Origin: Bin5 sp965261695
GTDB lineage: Bacteria; Chloroflexota; Anaerolineae; Caldilineales; Caldilineaceae
Assembly: GCA_965261695.1 (NCBI GenBank)
Contig: OZ253474.1
Coordinates: 4,340,001-4,404,000, forward strand
Direction of reading: 5' to 3'
Length of the DNA: 64,000 nucleotides
Below are positions 24,702 through 33,648 of this stretch, piece by piece (the stretch's first letter is position 1; every line of letters starts with the position of its first letter). The position numbers were made by a program, and so were the translations under genes. The notes beneath the pieces are model-generated. The model was not told the origin of the DNA and did not search any database. It saw nothing but the letters and a program-made list of their open reading frames with translations.

Positions 24702-24769
24702 GAGACGAGTGGCGACACGTTCCCTATCGCAACAACCGGTTATGCTCAAGAGCCGGTTGGCGCGAAAGA

Positions 24770-25063
24770 TTATCCCTGTAAAAGGGCGCGCGCGATCTCC
24801 TCCCACTCCTGCGGCAGAGGCGCGCTGCTGGCCGGTTTCTGGGCGCGGCGATACCAGTGACCGGCGTTGGGAAGATCGCCCTCCACCCGGTGCAGATAGG
24901 CATGTGCCCAGGCCGAACCATTGCCGTCCGGTTGATCTTGCAGCGCCTCGTGGGCGCCGTCCCAGTCGTTGGCGGCCTCCATCCACAGGGCGCGCAACGG
25001 CGCGCCGACCTCTTCCGGCGGGGCGTCGTCAGACAGGCTGGCTTTGAATTCGTCAAATGTCAT
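24770..25063 (-). CDS. Small conserved protein of unknown function
   Basis: 97 residues from ATG 25063, which follows AAGGAGGAG at good spacing; an in-frame ATG six codons earlier overlaps that ribosome site. Sequence DDWDGAHEALQ...HAYLHRVEGDLPNAGHWYRRA has the look of a short helical repeat (TPR-like) and resembles hypothetical proteins of about this size in soil and marine bacteria. Conserved Trp and His residues are visible. No function known. Lies between the aminotransferase and RidA genes on the same strand. Confidence 0.7.
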   Translation of the reverse strand: MTFDEFKASLSDDAPPEEVGAPLRALWMEAANDWDGAHEALQDQPDGNGSAWAHAYLHRVEGDLPNAGHWYRRAQKPASSAPLPQEWEEIARALLQG

Positions 25064-25113
25064 GGCGCTCTCCTCCTTCAAGTCGCCTCACTCATTTAAG
25101 GGTTACGCAACAT

Positions 25114-25494
25114 CTACTCCGGGACGATTGCAATGCAGTCGACTGAGATGAGAATGTTGGGAAGTTGGCAGCCAAGCGTGGTGCGGGCCGGGTAGGGCTT
25201 GGTAACATATCGCTGGTAGACCTCGTTCATTTCGGCGAAGTCGCTCAGGTCGGCCAGGTAGACGCCGACCTTGGTTACATGCTGCCACGAGCTGCCGGCG
25301 GCCTCCAGCAGGATCGACAGATTGTCGAAAACGCGCGTCGCCTGCTCGCGGAATCCGCCTTCAACGCGCTGACCGCTGGCCGGATCGATCGGTCCCTGAC
25401 TGGCGATGTACGCGATCGGCCCATCGGCGACGATCCCCTGCGAATAGATGCCCGCGGGCTTGGCGCCCTTTTCCGTGTACACTTCCTTCCGCAT
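25114..25494 (-). CDS. RidA family protein (enamine/imine deaminase)
   Basis: 126 residues, full length for RidA/YjgF. Seen: YSQGIVADG, ASQGPIDP, ATRVFDNLSILLEAAG, VTKVGVYLADL and the catalytic-Arg segment YPARTTLGC. Hydrolyses reactive 2-aminoacrylate-type intermediates released by PLP enzymes, which fits the aminotransferase and threonine synthase in this cluster. Upstream on the minus strand is GAGAAGG and a TTGACA about 25 nt before the ATG. Confidence 0.93.
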   Translation of the reverse strand: MRKEVYTEKGAKPAGIYSQGIVADGPIAYIASQGPIDPASGQRVEGGFREQATRVFDNLSILLEAAGSSWQHVTKVGVYLADLSDFAEMNEVYQRYVTKPYPARTTLGCQLPNILISVDCIAIVPE

Positions 25495-25566
25495 CCTTAC
25501 CTTCTCCCGTCTCTTGTCAAAAAGGGCTGGTCTAATCCGAATTTTCCCTGATTGAACTGCGATTGC

Positions 25567-26115
25567 TCATTTGGGCTGGGCGTCCTGGATTCTTGGCGAC
25601 CACCGGCTCTTGATGTAGGCCAGCATAGCCCAAATCTCGGCATCGTCGACCTGCTCTTCGAACCCAATCATATTGCTCTTGTATCCTCCACCAACAACGG
25701 CCGTCGTTCCATACTTGGTAGTGTCGAACAGCAACTCATCAGGGTGATGCCAGGTGTGACCACTGGCGTCGTGCGGGGGGGCCGGAAAGAAACCGCCGTC
25801 ATCCCGTCTGCGCCAGTTCGGCTGCCCCTCAAGATTGACGCCGTGGCAGGAGGCGCAATGCTGCTGGTAAAGGACTTCCCCCTGCGCGACCAACTGCGGA
25901 TTGGAAGCGTCCGCCCCTTGCACCTCCCCTGCAGTTGTGGCGACCGGCGTTGCAGTCGGGGTTGCTGCCGCCTGTGTCGGGGTTGCCGTCGCTTCTACCG
26001 CCGCCGTTTCGCTCTCCAACTTCTTGCCACCGTCCCCATTGCCGGACGCATCGCAGCCGAAGAGGGCCAACGCCGCTACCAGCAAGGTTGAAAGCAAGAG
26101 TAACCATCGTGCCAT
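25567..26115 (-). CDS. Cytochrome c-type lipoprotein
   Basis: 182 residues. Signal peptide with lipobox LFGC (Cys21), then a Thr/Ala/Pro-rich linker (residues 30-70) and a small class I cytochrome c domain with C87-x2-C90-H91 (QQHCASCHG) and a likely distal Met in SNMIGFEEQ. Membrane-tethered outside the cell membrane. The ATG lies 2 nt after the dipeptidase stop, so it is cotranscribed with that gene. Likely a small electron carrier; partner unknown. Confidence 0.88.
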   Translation of the reverse strand: MARWLLLLSTLLVAALALFGCDASGNGDGGKKLESETAAVEATATPTQAAATPTATPVATTAGEVQGADASNPQLVAQGEVLYQQHCASCHGVNLEGQPNWRRRDDGGFFPAPPHDASGHTWHHPDELLFDTTKYGTTAVVGGGYKSNMIGFEEQVDDAEIWAMLAYIKSRWSPRIQDAQPK

Positions 26116-26117
26116 CT

Positions 26118-27188
26118 CTATTCCCCCAGCGCCTCACGTAGAAGCCGCAACCAATTGCCGTGACTGATGGCCGCGATGTCCGCCTCAGCGTAACCGTGCG
26201 CGCGCAACAGTTCCGGGATTCGCTTCAGGTCGGCGATCGTGTCCAGATCAGCCGGGGACTGTTCCCGCCCGAAGCCGCCGTCCAGATCGGTGCCGATGGC
26301 GATGTTGTCCGCATTCCCGGCCAGTTCGCAGATGTGGTCGACGTGTGGAACGATGTCTTCCATTAAAATGTCATAGTTCCAGGATTGACCGGCTCGATAC
26401 TTGGTCGAAACCATCCACACGTCAAACGCCATGCCGATGACGCCGCCGCGCTCGATGATCGCCCGCAGCTGCTCATCGCCAAACTGGCGCTGGTGAGGAA
26501 CGAGCGCCCGGCAGTTGTTATGGCTGGCCAGAACCGGGCCGGTGTAGATCTCCAGCGCCTGCCAAAACGCCTGATCGGAAAGGTGCGTCAGATCGAGCAT
26601 GATGCCGACGCGCTCCATCTCTCGCAGCAGCGCAGGTCCCATGTCGCCCAGGCCGAGTTCGGTCCCCGTGCCGCCGGCATAGCGGCATGGGCCGTAGTGG
26701 GCCGGGCCAATCGCGCGCAGCCCTGCACTGTGCCACGCCTCTACATGGTCGGGAGACAGGATCGGATCCGCCCCTTCCATCGACAGCACAAAGCCCAATC
26801 GAGGCTGCGCGCCACCTGCTTCTTCCCATGCCGCCCACTCCCTCCAGTGGTCGTCCAACTGGGAACGCAAAGCGATGATGCGCACAATCCCCAACTCCTC
26901 GAGCGCACGGTAATAGGCCACATGCCCTTTTGCCATCGCGCAGGCCTGCGTCGGGTGATCGTAGTCGATATTGGGGGTCGGGCGTCCGGTGGAACGAGCG
27001 ATCGCCGTGGCAAAACTGAGGGCGACCTGTCCTTGGCGCATCTCCGGAAACGCGACCGTGCCCACACCCTTGCCCTTGCCGCTGATCGCGTTCTCAGTCG
27101 CGCGAATCGTATAGACCGAACGCGTCAGATCGCGGTTCCCCTGGAGCGCGTTCATCGCTAGGTCGAGGTGCGCATCGATCAGGAGCAT
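26118..27188 (-). CDS. Membrane dipeptidase (peptidase M19)
   Basis: 356 residues of the renal-dipeptidase family. Zinc ligands are visible in order: HLD (residues 7-9), Glu in LSMEGADP, His in LDLTHLSD and His in LASHNNCRAL, plus TDLDGGFG. Hydrolyses dipeptides, often including D-amino acids. No signal peptide is evident, so it is probably cytoplasmic. A perfect 14-bp palindrome covers its ribosome-binding site. Next gene (cytochrome lipoprotein) begins 2 nt downstream. Confidence 0.93.
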   Translation of the reverse strand: MLLIDAHLDLAMNALQGNRDLTRSVYTIRATENAISGKGKGVGTVAFPEMRQGQVALSFATAIARSTGRPTPNIDYDHPTQACAMAKGHVAYYRALEELGIVRIIALRSQLDDHWREWAAWEEAGGAQPRLGFVLSMEGADPILSPDHVEAWHSAGLRAIGPAHYGPCRYAGGTGTELGLGDMGPALLREMERVGIMLDLTHLSDQAFWQALEIYTGPVLASHNNCRALVPHQRQFGDEQLRAIIERGGVIGMAFDVWMVSTKYRAGQSWNYDILMEDIVPHVDHICELAGNADNIAIGTDLDGGFGREQSPADLDTIADLKRIPELLRAHGYAEADIAAISHGNWLRLLREALGE

Positions 27189-27191
27189 GGA

Positions 27192-27205
27192 AAACTCCGG
27201 AGTTT
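27192..27205. promoter_or_regulatory. Perfect palindrome over the ribosome site of the dipeptidase gene
   Basis: AAACTCCGGAGTTT, 14 bp, 3 nt before the ATG (minus strand, 27188). The GGAG inside it is the only Shine-Dalgarno candidate, so a bound protein or the fold itself could gate translation. Confidence 0.5.
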
Positions 27206-27329
27206 GCGAAAGATGATGACAGATCGCGGCTTCGCGGACTGCTTGAGGGAAAAGCTAGTGCTGCCATATTTGGATGCCAGCTACCCGTGGGCACGCAGGC
27301 GTGCAGTTCAACGTGGATAGTCCGTCCTA

Positions 27330-28247
27330 TCAGGCGGCGCCGGTCAGTTCGGCGGACATCTGCAACTGTCGTTCGACCTGAAATCCGGCGCGGCTCAGTA
27401 CAGTGACTCCGTTCTCACCGCCGGCGTAAATGTGTCCATCCACTTCGAGCAGGCACAGGGCCGCGTCGCTGCCGCTAATCTGCGTCCAGAGCGAGCCGTC
27501 CTGCGAGCGCCATAACTGTGTGTCGTCGCTCAGGAGCCAGTTGGCCGCTTCTCCATCCCCATTAGAGGATGTCAAGGCGATCAGCGCGTTGACTTGCTCG
27601 GGCGCGCCCTCCACGGCGGCAAATGTGCGGCCGCCATCCGCCGAGCGCCAGAGGCCGTCGGTTTCAGTTCCGGCCAGCACAAGCCCGCTGCAATGCATGT
27701 CCGGCGCAACCGCGACGGTCTGGAAGGCGGCGTCAGCCGATTCGCTGCGCTTCCACCCCAACCCGCCATTGGGCGAACGGTAGATGCCCTCCTCGGTGCC
27801 GGCGAAGACCACCTGCCAACTGGGCCAAGCGTCTTCGCCCATGGGAGGCGCCCAAGCCAGCGTCAGGATGGTCAGGTTTTGCAGACCGAAATTGCTGGGC
27901 ATCCAACGGAGGCCGCGATCGAGGCTGCGCAGCACGCCGTCCCCCTCGCTGCCGGCGAGGATCGCCCCGGAGTCGTCGTAGTCCGGCGCGGTGGCAAAGG
28001 TGAGGACTGCCTCCTCAGCGCCCTCCCGCCAGGCGGCCTGCCACTGCTCGGCTGTATCCTGGAGATATGCGATGCCGAAGGGCGCGCCGCCGGTAAAGAT
28101 GCGGTCACCCAGAACGCACGCCGTGGTCAGCCTTTCCATCGGCTGGGGGGTCGGCGTCAGTTCGTCCTCGCCAACGACAAACAGGCCGTAGGGGCCGGCA
28201 GCCCATACTTTGCCTTCACATTCGGAAAGAGAGAGTATGATTGACAT
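27330..28247 (-). CDS. BNR/sortilin-like beta-propeller protein
   Basis: 305 residues made of repeated blades with the BNR (Asp-box) pattern, e.g. GIYRSPNGGLGW, GVLRSLDRGLRW, GLWRSADGGRTF and LWRSQDGSLW, each followed by a beta strand. Looks like the glycosyl-hydrolase/VPS10-type propeller used for binding; no catalytic residues or signal peptide are obvious. The start lies 3 nt after the stop of the GroEL-like gene, which implies cotranscription and possibly a shared role. Function unknown. Confidence 0.75.
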   Translation of the reverse strand: MSIILSLSECEGKVWAAGPYGLFVVGEDELTPTPQPMERLTTACVLGDRIFTGGAPFGIAYLQDTAEQWQAAWREGAEEAVLTFATAPDYDDSGAILAGSEGDGVLRSLDRGLRWMPSNFGLQNLTILTLAWAPPMGEDAWPSWQVVFAGTEEGIYRSPNGGLGWKRSESADAAFQTVAVAPDMHCSGLVLAGTETDGLWRSADGGRTFAAVEGAPEQVNALIALTSSNGDGEAANWLLSDDTQLWRSQDGSLWTQISGSDAALCLLEVDGHIYAGGENGVTVLSRAGFQVERQLQMSAELTGAA

Positions 28248-28250
28248 CGT

Positions 28251-29903
28251 TTAGGGTTCCATGCTCTGTGACGGATCGCGATGGTAGACAATCGTGTTGG
28301 TACCAAGAGCCATCAGCGCGCCGCTGATAGCGGTTTCCAGCACCGCGGTCTGCACCCCGGTGACATCCACCAGCCCGGTTTCATGTGCGTCAACTAGCTT
28401 CTTGCTGACGACATCGTAGGCGTAGGCCGGCCCGGCCTCCTCAAGGCGAATGGCAGCCACCGAAGGAGATTCGATGCCCGCATTCTTGACGATTTGCAGG
28501 AAGGGCGCGTCCAGGGCATCGCGCAGGACCTTGACGCCAAAGTTCTCTTCGCCCTCCAACTCCAGATCGTCAAGCGCTTTGCGGGCGTGGACGAAGGCCG
28601 CGCCGCCGCCAGGCACGACACCGGTCTTGTGCGCCTGTGAGGCGGCAATGAGCGCCCTCTCCGACAGCGCCGACAGGACATCGCGTTCTTGTTTGAGATT
28701 GGTGCCCACCTTAAGCACGCCCATCCCGCCGGTGAGCGCAGCCAGCCGGTTGATGATTTCAGGGCGCTCGTCGTCGTCCACGCGCAGCCCTTCGATGCGG
28801 AGGCGCAACTGATCGACCGTTTCCTGGACTGCGGCCGTTCGGCTCCGATAAGGCTGCAACTGTAAAGTCTTGCGGTCAACCTGCACGCGCATCGCTTCGC
28901 CCAAATCAGCCTGCTTGGCTCTGGCGGCATATGCGTAGTAGTTGCGGCCCAGGATGGTCGCCCCGGTGAGCGTTGTCAGATCGCGGAAGGCCATCCGCCG
29001 CGGATCGCCGATCTCCTTCAGTTGGACGCCGAGAATCGAGATCTTCTTCTTCTCCTCCGTCTGATTGCGCACCATGACATGCAGCGCCTCTTCCCTGAAA
29101 TGGGAGGCGATGATCACGAGCGACTTCTTGCCCATCTTCATCGCCGCCTCGATCAGCGCCACCGTTTCGTCCGCCTCCGTAAGTGTGTCATCGACCAGGG
29201 CGATGGTGGAATCGCCGTAAATCGCCCATTTGCGGATCGGGTCTGTGTAGAGGTGGAAGCTGGCGATTTCGGCCTTGTAGTTGGCGCCGGCGTGGTACTC
29301 GCGCGCCAGATATGGGGCGACAAACTTCTCCACCGAGATGCGCGCGTCCGCACCGAGCAGGAAACTCAGTTCGCCGATTGTGGCCGCCAAATTGCGGTCT
29401 TTCACCACCGTCAGGGCAACCAGGGCTAGGTCATCCTCCGTTTCCACAGGATAGGCCATCTCCTTCAGGCTCTGGCTCACGACCGCGGTCGCGGCCTGCA
29501 GGCCTATCTCCAGTTCGCGGTAGCCAATGCCTGCCGTCAACATCTTCAACGCCTGGCGATAAATCTCCCGCGTCAGAAGCGCGGTGGCTGCACCGCCATC
29601 TCCAACTTGGCCGGCGACGCGCCAGACGATGTGCCGCATCAGCATCGCGCCGATATCAACGCGTGGGTCGCCGAGGCTGAGTATACGGCGCACCGCGGTC
29701 GCGGCGTCATCCAGAAACTCCGGCCCGCGCGTGCCGTCCCGTTGGTTCACAACACGCCCGCCGACCGGGCCGAGCGTCGACGCCAACAGATCGGCAATTG
29801 CATTGATGCCGCTGCTCAGATTCTCGTGGGTCTCTTCCGGGCCGGCGACCGCAGCCCTGTAATGTTTGATCTGTTCCAACTTTACACCTCGATTATCTGA
29901 CAT
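28251..29903 (-). CDS. Divergent GroEL/TCP-1-like chaperonin homologue
   Basis: 550 residues aligned end to end with Cpn60 (LLASTLGPVGGRVV, VGDGGAATALLTREIY, a recognisable apical domain with EALHVMVRN, and TGVVPGGGAAFVHA). Unlike GroEL, the nucleotide motif GDGTTT reads GDGGAA and the catalytic Asp equivalent to E. coli Asp398 aligns with Arg (LSERALIAAS), so normal ATP hydrolysis is doubtful. There is no GGM-rich C-terminal tail and no groES beside it. Probably a specialised paralogue of the housekeeping groEL, coupled to the propeller gene downstream. Homology firm, function open. Confidence 0.85.
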   Translation of the reverse strand: MSDNRGVKLEQIKHYRAAVAGPEETHENLSSGINAIADLLASTLGPVGGRVVNQRDGTRGPEFLDDAATAVRRILSLGDPRVDIGAMLMRHIVWRVAGQVGDGGAATALLTREIYRQALKMLTAGIGYRELEIGLQAATAVVSQSLKEMAYPVETEDDLALVALTVVKDRNLAATIGELSFLLGADARISVEKFVAPYLAREYHAGANYKAEIASFHLYTDPIRKWAIYGDSTIALVDDTLTEADETVALIEAAMKMGKKSLVIIASHFREEALHVMVRNQTEEKKKISILGVQLKEIGDPRRMAFRDLTTLTGATILGRNYYAYAARAKQADLGEAMRVQVDRKTLQLQPYRSRTAAVQETVDQLRLRIEGLRVDDDERPEIINRLAALTGGMGVLKVGTNLKQERDVLSALSERALIAASQAHKTGVVPGGGAAFVHARKALDDLELEGEENFGVKVLRDALDAPFLQIVKNAGIESPSVAAIRLEEAGPAYAYDVVSKKLVDAHETGLVDVTGVQTAVLETAISGALMALGTNTIVYHRDPSQSMEP

Positions 29904-29962
29904 TTGCTGTTGTTATCTTCTGGCCCATATTCTGGCTGCTCGATATGCCACTGCTAACAGGA

Positions 29963-31141
29963 TTAAGTCCAAAGGTGCGCATACTTGAGGCCGGTGCCGG
30001 TGTTGAACAGCACCACCGTTTCATCTCCCTGGAGCCAGCCCGATTCCAGCAGTTGAATCTGGGCGGCTAACGTAGCCGCGCCTTCCGGGCAAGGAAATAT
30101 GCCGCTGCGCCGCCCCATCCGTTTGGCGCAACTAAGCATCTCATCGTCTGTTACGGCGATCGCGGTGCCGTCGCTCTCTCGCACGGCCTGCAGAATCAGG
30201 AAATCGCCTACCGCCGCAGGCACGCGCAGACCGTCGGCAAGCGTGCGCGCGTCTTGCCACGGCTCGGCAAATTCGGTTCCTTGCTCCATTGCGCGCACCA
30301 TCGGCGCGCAACCGGTGCTCTGAACGCTTACCATACGCGGCCGCTCGCTGCCGATCAGGCCGAGCTGCTCCATTTCATCAAACGCCTTCCACATCCCCAC
30401 TAGCCCCGTGCCGCCGCCGGTCGGGTACATGATAACATCGGGCAGACGCCAGCCCAGTTGCTCGACGATCTCATAGCCCATCGTCTTTTTGCCCTCGATC
30501 CGGTACGGTTCCTTGAGCGTGCTGACATCGAACCAGCCGTTCTGCTCGACTTGCTCCTTCACCTTGGCCCCGCAGTCAGTGATAAGGCCGTCCACAAGCG
30601 TGACCTCCGCCCCCAGGTTGCTGCACTCGACACGGAAGGCGTTTGGCACATCCTGCGGCATGTAGACGTGGGCGGGCAGACCCGCTCTGGCGGCATAGGC
30701 GCTCATCGCACCGGCCGCGTTGCCCGCGCTGGGGATCGCCAACTCCGCCGCGCCCAATTCGTAGGCGCGACCAACCGCCATCACCAGCCCCCTGGCCTTG
30801 AAGCTGCCGGTGGGATTGAGCGACTCATCTTTGATCAGCGTGTTGGGGCAGCCGATCTCTTCGCCGAGCGCCTGCGCGTCAATCAGTGGCGTCCACCCTT
30901 CGCCGAGCTTTAGCTGCGCCTCCATTGTCCGAATGGGCAGCACCTCTTCGTAGCGCCATAACGAAGGTTCCCGCTCTGACAACGCTTCGCGTGTCAGGGT
31001 CCGGGCAGCTTTCGCTAGATCGTAACGTGCCACCAGCGGCTTTGCGCAAGCCGGGCACAGGTTCATCAACTGGTTTGCATCGTACTCCGCCCCGCATCTG
31101 CTGCAGGAGAGATGGGTGAGTGTCGATCGGGTTGTAGTCAT
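29963..31141 (-). CDS. thrC: Threonine synthase
   Basis: 392 residues from ATG 31141 (MTTTRSTLTHLSCSRC); ATG 31213 adds 24 residues with no family match. PLP enzyme of fold type II that converts O-phosphohomoserine to threonine. N-terminal zinc ribbon CSRC...CPAC, PLP Lys in NPTGSFKARG, phosphate loop PTGGGTGLVG. Typical of the long thrC group with N-terminal ribbon. A candidate promoter lies at 31256-31285. The downstream chaperonin-like gene is 59 nt away. Confidence 0.92.
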   Translation of the reverse strand: MTTTRSTLTHLSCSRCGAEYDANQLMNLCPACAKPLVARYDLAKAARTLTREALSEREPSLWRYEEVLPIRTMEAQLKLGEGWTPLIDAQALGEEIGCPNTLIKDESLNPTGSFKARGLVMAVGRAYELGAAELAIPSAGNAAGAMSAYAARAGLPAHVYMPQDVPNAFRVECSNLGAEVTLVDGLITDCGAKVKEQVEQNGWFDVSTLKEPYRIEGKKTMGYEIVEQLGWRLPDVIMYPTGGGTGLVGMWKAFDEMEQLGLIGSERPRMVSVQSTGCAPMVRAMEQGTEFAEPWQDARTLADGLRVPAAVGDFLILQAVRESDGTAIAVTDDEMLSCAKRMGRRSGIFPCPEGAATLAAQIQLLESGWLQGDETVVLFNTGTGLKYAHLWT

Positions 31142-31255
31142 ACGCTGTTTCTGGTAGGTAAGTTCCGTTGCGCGCTCGCAGGTAGCGCACCCAATGCGGT
31201 TATTTGTCGACATACGGAAAAAGGCAGTGGAACAGGGGAGCCAACTTCCTGCCTA

Positions 31256-31285
31256 ATTGTACTGTGCTTCCCACTAGGAAGCAAA
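31256..31285 (-). promoter_or_regulatory. Candidate promoter of thrC
   Basis: Minus strand TTTGCT (31285-31280), 18 nt, TACAAT (31261-31256). Predicted start near 31249. Confidence 0.45.
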
Positions 31286-31570
31286 ATTGACGTTGATTCA
31301 TATAGTTCACTGGATTACCATGATTCGCGGCCACAATGCGCAGGGCGTGCAATCAGGGTCGCACATGGGCGCGGCGCGGCCAGACCAGAAGGACGAGCAG
31401 CCCATTAGCAGCCGCGAACTGTAGCGCGAGCGGGTGTGCGCCAGATATGGAGGAGGTTGGTCATGTGGGGAGTGCATGCCAGCGGTCGCTGAGTCGTCGG
31501 GCACGGAGGAGATGGGTGGGGGTAAAGTGCGTTCACATTGAGAACCGGCTGTTTTCCGAATTGCGTATTA
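31286..31570. other. Intergenic segment between the thrC promoter and the IS island
   Basis: No convincing gene, RNA or repeat. Short frames exist on both strands but have no ribosome sites or family similarity. Marks the left border of the insertion-sequence island. Confidence 0.6.
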
Positions 31571-32582
31571 GGGCCTTATGCTAGATAGGAAAGGCCAGTT
31601 TCTTAATCTGAAGATAGTCATGTACGCCCAAGAGTCGGTTGATATAGATGCAAAGTGTGTGAGCAGTCAATTTGGTGTAAAGTCGTGCAGATAGACCTCT
31701 GAAAGTGTGTGCATGGTTGGTTTCTATCGAGAATTGTGCGACCAATTGACTGTTAACTGTTTCGATGATTTGGCGGACCCTGTCGTAGAGGCGACGTGCA
31801 GATGCAGGGATCTGTATTTTCTGGTTGCTGCGCGGCTTGGAGAGCAGGCGGATGCGATTGTGTTGCCAGAGTAGATCAGCGACAGGTGCACTGACGTACG
31901 CCTTGTCGCCGATGACGATGCGGTTGTGGTGTTCTTGCAGGAGTTCGCGACCGATAGCCAAGTCGCCGACGCTGGCAGGAGCCAGTTCGAAATCAAGGAT
32001 GAGGCCACCTTTCGTGATCAGCATATGTAGCTTGAAACCGTAGATCGTCATCTTTTTAGAGGAGACCTTCCCATAATTGGCCCCATGAGCGGGCCAATCG
32101 CCGCGTGACTGGGGCGCCAGATGGAACTGAACCACAGGAATGGGCAGACTATCGAGTACACAATGCTGGTCTCGAAAGAGGTCCATCTGGGCCAACATCA
32201 TGCGCCGCATCTCATTCATAATCGCCATCAAGTTACGTCGTCGCCGATTGAAGCGGCTCTGCTTCGGCAAGATGGGAAACTTATCCCGATGTGCCTGCAT
32301 ATGATTGCGTAACTCTGTTTCCACATCCCACCCCAAGCATTCGCCGATGAGACAGATGGCTATCAATTCACTATCGCTACAGGCCGGCTTGGGCCCCGGT
32401 CGTCTCAGATGCCTTTCCAGTGCCTGGAACATGTCGTCAACGAGCACATAAACCCATAGACAGAAGTCGTCAAGATGAGCTATCATTCGGTTGGTCCTCC
32501 TGGTGAGTCGCTTTGGTTGGTGACGAACTCCAAAGTTATCTCACCAGGGGACTTTTTTCAAACGCTAATTAGCATAAGGCCC
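31571..32582 (-). mobile_element. IS982-family insertion sequence (copy 1)
   Basis: 1012 bp bounded by perfect 13-bp terminal inverted repeats GGGCCTTATGCTA (31571-31583) and TAGCATAAGGCCC (32570-32582). One transposase gene on the minus strand; its stop codon lies inside the left repeat. No clear target duplication: flanks are CGTATTA and ACTAATA. Confidence 0.85.
31581..32486 (-). CDS. IS982-family transposase (copy 1)
   Basis: 301 residues. N-terminal LDDFCLWVYVLVDDM...ACSDSELIAICLIGE is typical of IS982. DDE residues: Asp in CVLDSLPIPV, Asp in VIGDKAYVS, Glu in RQIIETVNSQL. Apparently intact. Only about 30% like in pattern to the second IS982 transposase at 33970, so the two are separate lineages rather than copies of one element. 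Confidence 0.9.
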   Translation of the reverse strand: MIAHLDDFCLWVYVLVDDMFQALERHLRRPGPKPACSDSELIAICLIGECLGWDVETELRNHMQAHRDKFPILPKQSRFNRRRRNLMAIMNEMRRMMLAQMDLFRDQHCVLDSLPIPVVQFHLAPQSRGDWPAHGANYGKVSSKKMTIYGFKLHMLITKGGLILDFELAPASVGDLAIGRELLQEHHNRIVIGDKAYVSAPVADLLWQHNRIRLLSKPRSNQKIQIPASARRLYDRVRQIIETVNSQLVAQFSIETNHAHTFRGLSARLYTKLTAHTLCIYINRLLGVHDYLQIKKLAFPI

Positions 32583-32587
32583 ACTAA

Positions 32588-33648
32588 TAGGACTTTCGCT
32601 AGGAGGTCAAGATCCTGTAAGCTTGAGACATGATTACAAAACAGAAGTATGTCGAATACCTGGTTAGCACGCCGATCAACGACACCTGTACCAATTTGGC
32701 TGAACATCTGGATGGCATGAGTCACGATGTAGTGAGCGATTTTCTGAAAAGAGAGCGACTCACAGCCAATCATCTATCGGAACTGGTGCAAGAACGGATC
32801 GACGACAGTGCGGATGCGTACCTGATCATTGACGACAGTGTGCAAGACAAACGCGATTCACGGTCAATCGAGATGGTAAAGCTGCAGTACAGTGGCGCTG
32901 CAGGTGGTCTGGTGCGCGGCATTGCGGTCGTGAACCTGATTCACACCAGTGGTGAAGATGGCGCGTATTATCCGATTGATTTCCGCATCTACGCCAAAGA
33001 AGCAGATGGGAAGACAAAGAACGACCATTTTCAAGAGATGCTGCTGCGCGCCGTTGGCGACAAACAGATTCAAGCCAAGACCGTGCTATTTGACAGTTGG
33101 TATGGCTCCTGGCGGAACCTGAAGTTGATTCACCGTCTGGGATTGACCTTCTACACCACACTCAAGGCCAACCGCATGGTCAGTCTGAGCGCAGACGATG
33201 GCTATATTCAGCTTGATGCGCTCGATTGGACCGACGAACGGCTTAAGCATGGCATCATTGTCAAGCTCAAGAAACTGCCTTTCAAAGTGAAATTGTTCAA
33301 GGTCGTTGCCATAAACGGCGACATTGACTGGGTCATCACCAATGATCCGGATGAGACTGTGATCACGCAAGTCGTTCAAAACGCGAACGAGTTGCGCTGG
33401 CAGGTCGAAGAATTTCACCGCGAATTGAAGCAACTGACAGGCTCGGCCAAATGCCAATGTCGCAAAGCTCGTTCACAGTGCAATCATCTCGCTTGCTGTT
33501 ACCATGCTTGGCTTTCATTGAAGGTCCACGCTACCTTGCTCAACAAAACCATCTATCGCGTTCATACCGACCTGTTCAGCGACTATCTGCGAAACCAACT
33601 TCGCTGCCCTACTATCCCGGCTTTCCAGCCGACTTAGCGAAAGTCCTA
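32588..33648 (+). mobile_element. IS701-like insertion sequence
   Basis: Perfect 14-bp terminal inverted repeats TAGGACTTTCGCTA (32588-32601) and TAGCGAAAGTCCTA (33635-33648). The right end is duplicated: a second copy of the last 227 bp ends with the same repeat at 33865-33878. ACTAA stands immediately left of the left end (32583-32587) and immediately right of the outer right end (33879-33883), so the unit 32588-33878 looks like one inserted block with a 5-bp target duplication. Confidence 0.8.
32630..33637 (+). CDS. IS701-like DDE transposase
   Basis: 335 residues, RNase-H-like DDE type: Asp in YLIIDDSVQDKR, Asp in TVLFDSWYGSWRN, Glu in LRWQVEEFHRELKQLTG. The stop overlaps the right inverted repeat. 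Belongs with the IS4-superfamily/IS701 group common in cyanobacteria and Chloroflexota. Intact as far as can be read. ATG 32630 has AGGAGG about 20 nt upstream, too far for ideal spacing. Confidence 0.85.
   Translation: MITKQKYVEYLVSTPINDTCTNLAEHLDGMSHDVVSDFLKRERLTANHLSELVQERIDDSADAYLIIDDSVQDKRDSRSIEMVKLQYSGAAGGLVRGIAVVNLIHTSGEDGAYYPIDFRIYAKEADGKTKNDHFQEMLLRAVGDKQIQAKTVLFDSWYGSWRNLKLIHRLGLTFYTTLKANRMVSLSADDGYIQLDALDWTDERLKHGIIVKLKKLPFKVKLFKVVAINGDIDWVITNDPDETVITQVVQNANELRWQVEEFHRELKQLTGSAKCQCRKARSQCNHLACCYHAWLSLKVHATLLNKTIYRVHTDLFSDYLRNQLRCPTIPAFQPT

Noticed and set aside
31564..32589. Target-site duplication of IS982 copy 1
   Set aside because: Flanking bases (CGTATTA and ACTAATA) do not form a direct repeat of family length.
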